Below are positions 1 to 6,832 of a stretch of 20,213 nt of DNA, one piece after another. Location: positions 1 through 20,213 of the forward strand of contig JAUWHW010000008.1 of assembly GCA_030605665.1 (NCBI GenBank), written 5' to 3'. This stretch comes from Dehalococcoidia bacterium. Its GTDB lineage: Bacteria; Chloroflexota; Dehalococcoidia; GIF9; AB-539-J10. Each line of letters begins with the position of its first letter. Within the stretch, counting starts at the first letter, position 1. Below the pieces are notes generated by a model. It made no database searches. It was given only the letters and a program-made list of their open reading frames with translations, and had not been told where the DNA came from. The translations under genes and the position numbers were made by a program.

Positions 1-129
1 CATCTCCTTGATAGCTAGAACTACATCGCGATAATCAGTCAGGTCAATAAAGCTCTGCTCCTGAGGAAGCTTTGTCTGGTCTAATATTCTTAACCTATTA
101 TCAAGCCATTCTATTGTTTTTAGTTCCAT
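1..129 (-). CDS. mtnA: S-methyl-5-thioribose-1-phosphate isomerase, N-terminal part
   Basis: The minus strand from 129 is open to the window edge and gives 43 residues starting MELKTIEWLDNRLRILDQTK, followed by LPQEQ and LTDYRDVVLAIKEM. This is the characteristic N-terminus of MtnA (IEW near the start, LRxxDQTKLP, then the DYRDVxxAI helix). MtnA converts methylthioribose-1-phosphate to methylthioribulose-1-phosphate in cytosolic methionine salvage. The catalytic residues lie beyond the window, so only family membership can be read here. The related aIF2B-like isomerases share the fold, but the DQTKLP signature favours MtnA. The gene is divergent from the flavoprotein gene at 210, and its -10 region overlaps the promoter of that gene. 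Confidence 0.88.
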   Translation of the reverse strand, partial: MELKTIEWLDNRLRILDQTKLPQEQSFIDLTDYRDVVLAIKEM

Positions 130-157
130 TGGCAATTTCAAACCTTAGCAATATAAT
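129..157 (+). promoter_or_regulatory. Sigma70-type promoter of the flavoprotein gene
   Basis: TTGGCA (129-134), a 17-base spacer and a perfect TATAAT (152-157). The predicted start of transcription near 164 leaves a leader of about 45 bases before the ATG at 210. It also argues against translation from the open frame's 5' end at 72. Confidence 0.6.
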
Positions 158-182
158 AGAGGAAATAATGAGCAGTCAGCAA
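153..182 (-). promoter_or_regulatory. mtnA: Possible mtnA promoter overlapping the divergent one
   Basis: Read on the minus strand, TTGCTG (182-177), an 18-base spacer and TATTAT (158-153) precede the mtnA ATG. The -10 shares bases with the TATAAT of the opposite promoter, so the two would compete. The -35 match is only moderate. Confidence 0.4.
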
Positions 183-209
183 ATAGCTCAAAGGAAAAAA
201 GGAGATAAA

Positions 210-1547
210 ATGAAAGTTTGCATAGTGGGTGGTGGGGGAGGCGCTAACAATGCAGCTAATGTCATCCACCGCTTGGATGAAGAAGCTCAAATTGATTTAT
301 TCGACAAACGCAGTGAGATAGGACATGAGCCCTGTGAAATCCCTTATGTGTTAAGTGGATTTCTTTCCTCCTGGCAAGATAGCTTTGTATTTAGACCGAA
401 ATTCTACAATGAAAGGAATATTAATGTTCACCTGAATACAGAGGTTACCGATATCATTAGAGAGGAAAAACGCCTGATAGCTGGTGGGGAAAGTTACAGC
501 TATGATAAAGCGATTTTAGACCTAGGTTCTATCCCCATTATCCCTCCTGTTCCAGGTTTGGATGGCCAAAATGAATTCGTCTTAGACACCAGCCTGAGCA
601 CTGCCAGAGTTTTTGAGGAGGCCATTCCCAGGTATTCCAGTGCAGCCATTGTGGGCGTGGGGCAAATTGCCTTAGATGCAGCTGAGGTTCTGAAAACAAG
701 AAATTATGACAAGGTATATCTTATGGGCAGAGCAGACCGCGTTCTCCGGGCATATCTGGATAAAGATATGGCAGAAATCATTAAGAGGAGAATAGAACAA
801 AGAGGCATAAACTTGATTTTGTCGGCCAAGATTAACAGCATAAAGAGCCGTAACGGCAAAAAAATCATATCTCTTCCGGAACGGGAGCTGGAAGTGGACT
901 TCATTTTGTTCGCTACTGGTTCCAAGCCTAATGTGGAGCTGGCTAAAAAAGCAGACATCGAGATAGGCGAATCAGGAGCCATCGCTGTGAACGAATACCT
1001 CCAGACCAACGACCCGGATATCTATGCTATTGGAGACTGTATGGAGAATCGGGATAGAATCACGGGTAGCAAAAGGATTTATCAAACGGCTACTTCTGGA
1101 GCAACAACAGGAAGAATAGCAGCGACAAACTTGGTTCTGGGCAATATTCTTCCTCACCAGGGTACGGTAATGACATTCATTACTGAGGTTTTTGACTATG
1201 AGGTAGGCGCAGTAGGGTTCACAGAAGCTCATGCTCGGGAGCAAGGTTTGGATGTTGTGTGTAATATAATGAGGACTGCCACCAAACGGAGGGCATATGG
1301 GGGCAAACCTGTCCACATCAAGCTCATTGCCGATGGCAAGACCCAAAGCTTAGTTGGAGCGCAAATTATTTCTGAAGAAATGGTATCGGGAAAGATCGAT
1401 AGGCTCGCTCTTGCCATAGCAGAGAAAATTCCAGTTCAAAGGCTGGCTTTGATTGACACCTGTTATTCTCCGACGCTAGGCTCGGCATACGAGTCAACAG
1501 TAATGGCGCTGGACCAATTAATGTCAAAGCTCAGGGAAAGGGGATAA
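210..1547 (+). CDS. FAD-dependent pyridine nucleotide-disulfide oxidoreductase (CoA-disulfide reductase/NADH oxidase-like)
   Basis: The 445-residue protein has the two-dinucleotide-fold layout of this family. An N-terminal FAD motif (VCIVGGGGGANNAA, residues 3-16) is followed by a single redox cysteine, C42, in PCEIPYVLSG, the position used by CoA-disulfide reductases and NADH oxidases. The NAD(P)H-binding fold is near residue 147 (IVGVGQIALDAAE), the second FAD motif is IYAIGDC (271-277), and a C-terminal dimerisation domain follows. The first glycine motif is irregular (GGGGGANN). The frame is open from 72, but the ATG at 210 has a good GGAG five bases upstream and puts the first strand of the fold at the start of the protein. 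An ATG at 168 is the alternative. The reaction is probably NAD(P)H-dependent reduction of a small disulfide, polysulfide or oxygen; the substrate cannot be read from the sequence. Confidence 0.85.
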   Translation: MKVCIVGGGGGANNAANVIHRLDEEAQIDLFDKRSEIGHEPCEIPYVLSGFLSSWQDSFVFRPKFYNERNINVHLNTEVTDIIREEKRLIAGGESYSYDKAILDLGSIPIIPPVPGLDGQNEFVLDTSLSTARVFEEAIPRYSSAAIVGVGQIALDAAEVLKTRNYDKVYLMGRADRVLRAYLDKDMAEIIKRRIEQRGINLILSAKINSIKSRNGKKIISLPERELEVDFILFATGSKPNVELAKKADIEIGESGAIAVNEYLQTNDPDIYAIGDCMENRDRITGSKRIYQTATSGATTGRIAATNLVLGNILPHQGTVMTFITEVFDYEVGAVGFTEAHAREQGLDVVCNIMRTATKRRAYGGKPVHIKLIADGKTQSLVGAQIISEEMVSGKIDRLALAIAEKIPVQRLALIDTCYSPTLGSAYESTVMALDQLMSKLRERG

Positions 1548-1629
1548 GCTCTTTGGTTTGAATTATGCTTACCAAGAATAGGCAAGGATAAGAAGTTACT
1601 ATATTTAAGCGAGGTTGTATTAGATTCCC

Positions 1630-1658
1630 TTGACTAGGATATTTCCTTCGAGTATATT
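1630..1658 (+). promoter_or_regulatory. Promoter of the zinc-ribbon/DUF503/helicase group
   Basis: TTGACT (1630-1635), a 17-base spacer and TATATT (1653-1658). Transcription would begin near 1665, giving a leader of about 125 bases ahead of the GTG at 1793. Confidence 0.6.
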
Positions 1659-1703
1659 AGAGCTGAGTCGAGTGAAACCTTGGTGAGTGTTGTTGTTCTT
1701 AAG

Positions 1704-1758
1704 AGTCTCAGGTGACTGTTTAGTAGAGGCCTTGACCCCCTGGAGACTGCAACTAAAC
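1704..1758 (+). promoter_or_regulatory. Structured 5' leader with two crossing perfect stems
   Basis: AGTCTC (1704-1709) is complementary to GAGACT (1743-1748), and GTTTAGT (1718-1724) to ACTAAAC (1752-1758). The two pairings interleave, so they would form either a pseudoknot or two alternative folds. They lie between the promoter and the strong AAAGGAGG ribosome binding site just before 1793. No known riboswitch class was recognised. Confidence 0.35.
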
Positions 1759-1792
1759 GAGGTAAGCTTATCTAAAATAAAGGAGGTGTGCA

Positions 1793-2080
1793 GTGGCTCC
1801 AACGGACAAGACCTTGACCTGTCGGGACTGTGGTAAAACTTTCGTTTTTACTGTAGGTGAGCAGGAGTTTTATCAGTCACGGGGTTTACAACATGAACCT
1901 ACTCGTTGCCCAGAATGTCGCACAGCTAAACGAAGGTATGGCAGGTATAGCCCAAGGGTAATGTACAAGGCAGTATGTGCAGATTGCGGTAAGGAATGCG
2001 AGGTGCCCTTTGAGCCCAGAGAGGGGCAACCAGTCTACTGCAGTGAGTGTTACACCAAGATTAAAGAACAGCAAGCCTGA
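1793..2080 (+). CDS. Small zinc-ribbon protein with two Cys4-type knuckles
   Basis: A 95-residue basic protein. The first zinc site uses C10, C13, C39 and C42 (CRDC ... CPEC) and resembles the probable zinc-binding (zf_trcl) domain. The second uses C62, C65, C83 and C86 (CADC ... CSEC), with C69 extra. The segment between them is rich in Arg and Lys, which suits nucleic-acid binding. The GTG start is chosen because AGGAGGT stands directly upstream and the next codons read APTDKTLTC, the usual beginning of this family. Proteins of this type are common in Chloroflexota and related phyla; their function is not established. It is followed 11 bases later by the DUF503 gene and probably shares its transcript. 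Confidence 0.85.
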   Translation: MAPTDKTLTCRDCGKTFVFTVGEQEFYQSRGLQHEPTRCPECRTAKRRYGRYSPRVMYKAVCADCGKECEVPFEPREGQPVYCSECYTKIKEQQA

Positions 2081-2091
2081 TTAACTAGCGG

Positions 2092-2391
2092 ATGAAGATT
2101 GGTGCATGCCGAATAGAACTTCGCCTTCCTGAGAATCAATCCCTTAAAGGCAAGCGGCAGGTGATTAAGTCTATCATTACACGACTGCGCAATAGCTATA
2201 ATGTTTCCGTAGCTGAAATTGATAATCAAAGTCTATGGCAACTAGCTACCCTGGGCGTAACTTGCGTTAGTAACCATAGAAGGCATGCCGATGAAATCTT
2301 ATCTAACGTGGTAAGATTTATCATTCAGAATTATCCCGAGGTGGAACTGTTAAGCTCAAAGGTAGAGGTTTCCTCCTTCCTTGAGGATTAA
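2092..2391 (+). CDS. DUF503 (YlxP-like) family protein
   Basis: The 99-residue product starts MKIGACRIELRLPENQSLKG. The pattern of an initial strand, then SLKGKRQVIKSIITRLRNSYNVSVAEID, and VGVTCVSN-like residues (here LGVTCVSNHRRHADEIL) is typical of DUF503. The length of about 95 residues is the family norm. YlxP of Bacillus belongs to this family and lies in the nusA-infB-rbfA region; a role in ribosome or RNA biology is suspected but not proven. The last base of its TAA is the first base of the next gene's ATG (TAATG), so the helicase is probably translationally coupled to it. Confidence 0.85.
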   Translation: MKIGACRIELRLPENQSLKGKRQVIKSIITRLRNSYNVSVAEIDNQSLWQLATLGVTCVSNHRRHADEILSNVVRFIIQNYPEVELLSSKVEVSSFLED

Positions 2392-3329
2392 TGGATGTAG
2401 CTAGCTTCCTGCATCATGTTATCACTTTACCTAATTATAAGCAGCAGATAGTTCATATTGAGCACATCCCTTCACAAGATGCTATCTTTGCCCAGCTAGA
2501 CAAGTCTCTTCACCCCGGCCTCAAGGCACGTCTGGAATCCTTAGGGATGTCGGCCCTTTACCTTCATCAAGCAGAGGCACTGAATGCTACTTTGGCCGGG
2601 AAGCATGTGATAATAGCCACACCTAGTGCTAGTGGCAAGAGCTTGTGCTACCACATGGCAACGCTTGAGACGATTTTGGGCGATAAAAGTAGCCGTGCTG
2701 TTTATATTTTCCCTACTAAAGCTCTAGCCCAGGACCAGCTAAGGAGCCTGAAAGAGATTGCTTGCCCTGAACTTCTCTCTGGAGGAGCAGTAGCTACTTT
2801 TGATGGTGATACGCCACAAGCTGAGAGGGCTAGCATAAGGAGGCAAACCAGGGTATTGCTCACTAACCCGGATATGCTCCACCTGGGCATTTTGCCTCAT
2901 CACCAATCATGGTCCCGGCTGTTCCGCCACCTGAAGTATGTAGTGATAGACGAGGCTCATGTTTATCGAGGTGTTTTTGGCTCCCATATGGCTAGTATAC
3001 TGCGCAGGTTGCGGAGGATTTGTGCCTTTTATGGCTCTAACCCTCAGTTTATTTGTTGCTCAGCTACCATTGCTAATCCGAAGGAGCATGCTCAAAATCT
3101 GGTTGGTTTGCCTTTTGAGGCAATAACCCAAGATGGCTCACCACACGGCGAGAAGTATTTCGCTTTCTGGAACCCGCCTACCATTGATGAGGCTAAGGCA
3201 AGTCGGCGTAGCCCCAATACCGAGGCCACCTTCCTTCTTACCGAATTAATCCAGAATAATATTCGTAGCCTGGCCTTTGCCCGCAGTCGCAAACTGACTG
3301 AGCTTATCAGCATTTATACTCAAGAGTAG
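2391..3329 (+). CDS. MrfA/Hrq1-type DEAH helicase, N-terminal part, cut by an in-frame UAG
   Basis: Residues 1-312 carry the first RecA-like helicase domain: a Q-motif-like LHQAEA (58-63), a Walker A variant ATPSASGKS (76-84), PTKALAQDQ motif Ia, the DEAH box (187-190) and SAT (224-226). The frame stops at a TAG (3327-3329) after SIYTQE. The same frame resumes at once and continues without shift to 4808, so the two pieces are one gene of about 805 codons with a single nonsense codon at position 313. Family members (B. subtilis MrfA/YprA, yeast Hrq1) are 3'-5' DNA helicases used in repair, for example of mitomycin damage. Without the second RecA domain this piece alone should not unwind DNA. 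The original codon may have been CAG or TGG. Confidence 0.8.
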   Translation: MDVASFLHHVITLPNYKQQIVHIEHIPSQDAIFAQLDKSLHPGLKARLESLGMSALYLHQAEALNATLAGKHVIIATPSASGKSLCYHMATLETILGDKSSRAVYIFPTKALAQDQLRSLKEIACPELLSGGAVATFDGDTPQAERASIRRQTRVLLTNPDMLHLGILPHHQSWSRLFRHLKYVVIDEAHVYRGVFGSHMASILRRLRRICAFYGSNPQFICCSATIANPKEHAQNLVGLPFEAITQDGSPHGEKYFAFWNPPTIDEAKASRRSPNTEATFLLTELIQNNIRSLAFARSRKLTELISIYTQE

Positions 3330-3434
3330 CTACCCCCCTCGCTATCGGATAAAATCAGCCCTTATCGGGCTGGTTATCTTCCTGAAGATAGGCGCCAGAT
3401 TGAGCGTCGGTTCTTCGATGGCAAACTCCGTGGG

Positions 3435-4808
3435 TTGGTGGCCACAACTGCCTTGGAATTGGGTATAGATATTGGCGATCTGGAGGCTACGGTGCTCACT
3501 GGCTATCCCGGTAGCATCGCCAGTGCCTGGCAGCAAGCCGGGCGCAGCGGGCGAAGCACAGGCATCTCTTTGAGCTTTCTCATCGCTCAGGATAATCCTC
3601 TTGACCAGTACTTGATGCGTAACCCAGATTTCTTCTTTGGCAAAAACTTTGATAATGCCTTAATCAATCCCGATAATCCCTATATCTTAAAGCCTCACCT
3701 GCTTTGTGCTGCTTGGGAGAAACCTCTGGATGATAAGGATAAGGAATTTTTTGTCCATTCCCCTAATATTATTCTGAGGGAGCCCTTCGCTTCTTGTCAT
3801 TCTGAGCGTAGCGAAGAATCTCATGCAGCTCAGGGCAAACTCCACGACCGAAGAATCTTGGATGCTATGCTAGCTGAATTAGAGCAAGAAGGCAGATTAA
3901 AGAAACGCCAGGAGAAGTGGTATCTCTCCCCGGCTATCACATATCCCGCTCAAGATGTAAGTATAAGGGCCACATCAGGACAATATGCCATCATTGATGT
4001 TTCCCAGGGTTGCTTACTGGAGACTGTGGAGGCTAGCGTGGCTTTCTTCCAAATACACCCCGGCGCAATCTATCTTCATCAGGGTGAATCCTACCTCGTA
4101 ACCGAGCTTGATTTGGTCAAGCATACCGCTGCAGCGATGCCGACTTCGGTTAATTACTATACTCAGAGTAAGGAAATCACCGATATCAGGGTTGCCACCC
4201 TCACCTACCCTCTATGTAATGAATTCTCTTCTTCCTTACAAGAGAGGAATAAGGTGAGGGTGAAAGATTGCCACAGAGTAAAGGTCTATTTTGGAGATGT
4301 GAATGTTACCACCACAGTGATTGGGTTTAAGAAGAAAAGACAATTCACTGAGGAAGTCATCGGAGAGGAACCGCTTGATTTGCCTCCTCAAAGCTTTCCT
4401 ACCAAGTCTTTATGGTTTGACTTGCCTCAAAAGGCGATTGACAGGATAGCCGAGGCTGGGCTTGATTTTCGTGGTGGCTTGCATGCTTGCGAGCATGCCG
4501 CCATTGGCATACTTCCCTTGTTTGCCCTGTGTGATAGAAATGATATTGGTGGCGTTTCTACCCCCTTTCATCCCGACACAGGCAAGGCGCAAATCTTTAT
4601 CTATGATGCCTATCCTGGAGGCATCGGCATTGCTGAGAAGGGATTTGAGATTATAGCCGAGCTTTGGCAAGCTACTTTAAAGTTGATTAAGGAGTGTCCC
4701 TGCCAGGATGGCTGCCCTAGTTGTATCCAATCGCCAAAGTGCGGCAATAATAACCAACCCTTGGACAAGGAAGCAGCTATAATCTTGCTACAAGAACTGG
4801 TAGATTAA
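3435..4808 (+). CDS. MrfA/Hrq1-type helicase, C-terminal part with zinc-binding domain
   Basis: This is the same frame as the gene at 2391; coding similarity starts at 3330, directly after the UAG (LPPSLSDKISPYRAGYLPED). The TTG at 3435 is only the first possible restart, and no ribosome binding site supports it. The piece carries the second RecA domain with motif V (VATTALELGIDIG) and motif VI QQAGRSGR (about 381-388 of the joined protein). It ends in the MrfA-type zinc-binding domain: HACEHAAIGILPLFALCDRND, then C769, C771, C775, C778 and C784 in the pattern CPCxxGCPSC...KC. Between the core and this domain a repeat (3795-3843) is read in frame as CHSERSEESHAAQGKL. The joined gene is either a recent pseudogene or depends on UAG readthrough. 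Confidence 0.78.
   Translation: MVATTALELGIDIGDLEATVLTGYPGSIASAWQQAGRSGRSTGISLSFLIAQDNPLDQYLMRNPDFFFGKNFDNALINPDNPYILKPHLLCAAWEKPLDDKDKEFFVHSPNIILREPFASCHSERSEESHAAQGKLHDRRILDAMLAELEQEGRLKKRQEKWYLSPAITYPAQDVSIRATSGQYAIIDVSQGCLLETVEASVAFFQIHPGAIYLHQGESYLVTELDLVKHTAAAMPTSVNYYTQSKEITDIRVATLTYPLCNEFSSSLQERNKVRVKDCHRVKVYFGDVNVTTTVIGFKKKRQFTEEVIGEEPLDLPPQSFPTKSLWFDLPQKAIDRIAEAGLDFRGGLHACEHAAIGILPLFALCDRNDIGGVSTPFHPDTGKAQIFIYDAYPGGIGIAEKGFEIIAELWQATLKLIKECPCQDGCPSCIQSPKCGNNNQPLDKEAAIILLQELVD
3795..3843 (+). repeat. TGTCATTC-type repeat inserted in frame inside the helicase gene
   Basis: This 49-base stretch aligns without gaps to 16220-16268, with about nine differences (roughly 82% identity). It begins with the TGTCATTCTGAG end shared by the element at 13781. 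It adds about 16 codons and keeps the reading frame, in the linker after the helicase core. Confidence 0.85.
4584..4808 (+). repeat. Left copy of the helicase 3'-end direct repeat
   Basis: The last 225 bases of the helicase gene are repeated in the same orientation at 10617-10841, at a constant offset of 6033 with no gaps and about 26 differences in 222 bases. The copies bracket the accessory block 4809-10616. Confidence 0.85.
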
Positions 4809-4850
4809 ACATTACCTTGTGTCATAGTATCTTGCAGAAATAACCTCGCC

Positions 4851-5039
4851 ATGCTAGCTACGAGATACCTCCACCTTTCGTCATTGCGTAGTCTTCAGGT
4901 AAAGCTGATTAAGGTGGGAGGACGGATTGTATGCCATGCCCGGCGGATTATCTTTCAACTGGCTGAGGTGGCGATACCCAAGGAGCTCTTTGCTACTCTT
5001 CTGGGGCGGATAGCACGGTTAGTTCTGGCTCCGAGCTAA
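4851..5039 (+). pseudogene. C-terminal remnant of an IS1380-like transposase
   Basis: The 62-residue frame contains LHLSSLRSLQVKLIKVGGRI and then ARRIIFQLAEVAIPKELF, ending LLGRIARLVLAPS. This resembles the C-terminal tail of IS1380-family DDE transposases, where a conserved leucine-rich segment with LKLLKIGA..I...RR is followed by the last helices. The DDE catalytic core is missing, no upstream portion is present in any frame, and no terminal inverted repeats were found. It is therefore a dead fragment, directly after the helicase stop. Family assignment rests on memory of the C-terminal pattern and is moderately secure. Confidence 0.6.
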
Positions 5040-5291
5040 GCAATCGCCTAGACAATCTGGGTGGTGGGGTGACAAGGGGGAAGTATTGGCTGTTTTGAGG
5101 GTCAAGAGATCGCAGGGCTTGTTGGAGAGAAGGTTTTGGGTATCACAGCCACAGATAAGGACGGTTCAGTAGGACTGAAGGGCTTGGAGGGGCATTGATA
5201 GCCGCGTGGCAAAGGGATATTATTGCGACCAAGGGCGATGATGGATGATAATCGCTTAGTTGCGAATTGAAATGGGAAATCCCGGACATAA
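5040..5291. other. Intergenic stretch, no recognised gene
   Basis: No intact gene is seen here. Between about 5100 and 5260 the plus strand reads EIAGLVGEKVLGITATDKDG and, after a shift near 5195, ALIAAWQRDIIATKGDDG. This may be frameshifted coding debris, but the family was not recognised. No promoter of good quality was found for the gene at 5292. Confidence 0.3.
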
Positions 5292-6527
5292 ATGTTAATC
5301 GAAGTTCGTATAGGTCCTGGTAAAAGAAAATTGACTTCTTCCATATTGAACGTTAGGCACAAGTGTAAAGTGCCGCCCCATAAAATACACAGAGTTCCTC
5401 ATGTCACCTTATACGGGAGCTTTATTGCTAATTATAGTCAGGTTCAAAAAGTAAAGGATATTATTACAGGAATTAGTGAGAAATACTCTTTTCTGCCCTA
5501 TCTCGTTGATGGATGTAAATGGGTAGAAGGTGAAAAAGGAAAGGTAATTTACTTCAATATTGTTCCATCTCGAGAGTTGAAAAGTTTCAGAAAAGAGCTC
5601 GTTGAGAATTTGCTGAACGTTGTTCCCATTACCAAATCTTTTGATAAGGCTGAGGACTTTTTGTTTCATGCAACACTAGCATATAAACTGTCCAGCCCGG
5701 AGTTTAATGGAATTTGGTCTTACGTCTCCGGAGATAAACCAATCTTAGAGAGAATCGTCTCTCTTTTTACAGGTTCTGAAGACTATACTATGCGATATTT
5801 CTATTTACCTATGTATGCTTTAAGAGTCACATTTCTGAATAATCAATCTAGAATTATTTGTGAATATGACCTTCTGCAAAAGAGACTACTTTCTAGAGAA
5901 GAGGCACTGAGTAGAAGAGAATGGCAAAAGACCTTAAGACTGTTCAGAATCGCTAAAGGAATGGAGAACTCCAAAGATGATAAAAAAGCGATATATCTTA
6001 TAAGCGACCTTCATTTGGATCATAGAAACATAATCCACTATTGTGCAAGACCGTTTTCCTTTTCAGATGTTGAAGAAATGAATAACGTGTTAGTAAATAA
6101 TTGGAACAATACTGTCAGGAGCAACCCTATATACTTCCTAGGGGATTTATCCTTTGGCAAAGGTTCACGAGCTCCAGAGCATTGGTTAAAAAAGCTCCAG
6201 GGGCAAATACATTTTATCAGAGGAGACCATGACACCAATGTCAAAAACTCAAAAGAATACGAGGTCTTAGAACACAACAATCATAAATTTCTGCTAGTAC
6301 ATGACCCCGATCGCCTGCCTATCGAATGGGATGGTTGGGTAATTCACGGGCACAAACATGACAATGACATCAAGAATTACCCTTTTATTAACGGGGATAA
6401 AAGAACAATAAATGTGAGTGCCGAATTGGTAAACTACAAACCTGTTAGTCTAGATTACCTATTCTCATTAGGACTCGATTCCATAAAAAGAATGGATACT
6501 GTAGACAGCAAACCTGAAAGGAAATAA
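5292..6527 (+). CDS. Fusion of 2H phosphoesterase (2'-5' RNA ligase-like) and calcineurin-like metallophosphoesterase
   Basis: 411 residues. Residues 1-195 have the two HxTx signatures of 2H phosphoesterases (LigT/CPDase fold): HVTL at 37-40 and HATL at 126-129, about 90 residues apart as expected. Residues 233-400 form a compact calcineurin-like phosphoesterase with D239 and H241 (SDLHLDH), GD 284-285, GDHD 311-314 (usual GNHD), H337 (LLVHDP) and HGHKH 352-356. All metal ligands appear present. A basic linker (RREWQKTLRLFR) joins them. 2H enzymes open 2',3'-cyclic phosphates on RNA ends, and metallophosphoesterases remove or hydrolyse phosphate esters, so sequential RNA-end healing is a reasonable inference. 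The ATG at 5292 has only a weak GGGAA upstream. No partner ligase gene is adjacent. Confidence 0.85.
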   Translation: MLIEVRIGPGKRKLTSSILNVRHKCKVPPHKIHRVPHVTLYGSFIANYSQVQKVKDIITGISEKYSFLPYLVDGCKWVEGEKGKVIYFNIVPSRELKSFRKELVENLLNVVPITKSFDKAEDFLFHATLAYKLSSPEFNGIWSYVSGDKPILERIVSLFTGSEDYTMRYFYLPMYALRVTFLNNQSRIICEYDLLQKRLLSREEALSRREWQKTLRLFRIAKGMENSKDDKKAIYLISDLHLDHRNIIHYCARPFSFSDVEEMNNVLVNNWNNTVRSNPIYFLGDLSFGKGSRAPEHWLKKLQGQIHFIRGDHDTNVKNSKEYEVLEHNNHKFLLVHDPDRLPIEWDGWVIHGHKHDNDIKNYPFINGDKRTINVSAELVNYKPVSLDYLFSLGLDSIKRMDTVDSKPERK

Positions 6528-6832
6528 GGGCGACTATGGTAGTTGAATAGGCAATGATAGCCTCGGCATCAAGCAAGCCATTGCTGACATGCCAACCGAC
6601 CTCACTGCACAACGTAGCGGTTCGTGTAGCCCCATACGACCTTGATAGTCTCCCTTTTTTTACGGTTATACAGACTAGGTAAGCCTTAATGCCGAAACAG
6701 AAATTAATCACCACTTAAAAGCAGCATCACTGCCTTGTCTCAAATGATGGGATGACCTTATAATAGCTAAGGGAATAGGGTATTCTGCTCAGGTAAACTA
6801 CAGAGAGCACGAAACTCAAATGGTGAACGGAA
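6528..6832. other. 305-base intergenic region with a promoter
   Basis: A run of seven T (near 6654-6660) follows only a three-base stem, so it is not a convincing terminator. The only clear signal is the promoter at 6735-6764. No RNA gene or conserved frame was recognised. Confidence 0.5.
6735..6764 (+). promoter_or_regulatory. Promoter of the J-domain membrane protein gene
   Basis: TTGTCT (6735-6740), an 18-base spacer and a perfect TATAAT (6759-6764). Transcription from about 6771 gives a leader of around 60 bases. This gives the gene its own promoter, separate from the phosphoesterase fusion. Confidence 0.55.

Noticed and set aside
72..209. N-terminal extension of the flavoprotein gene with a hydrophobic segment.
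   Set aside because: It overlaps the mtnA coding start and the promoter at 129-157. The ribosome binding site and the start of the FAD fold both point to the ATG at 210.
4869..4890. A repeat end (CGTCATTGCG) inside the transposase remnant.
   Set aside because: Only about ten bases match the element family and the stretch is coding (HLSSLRS). Chance similarity cannot be excluded.
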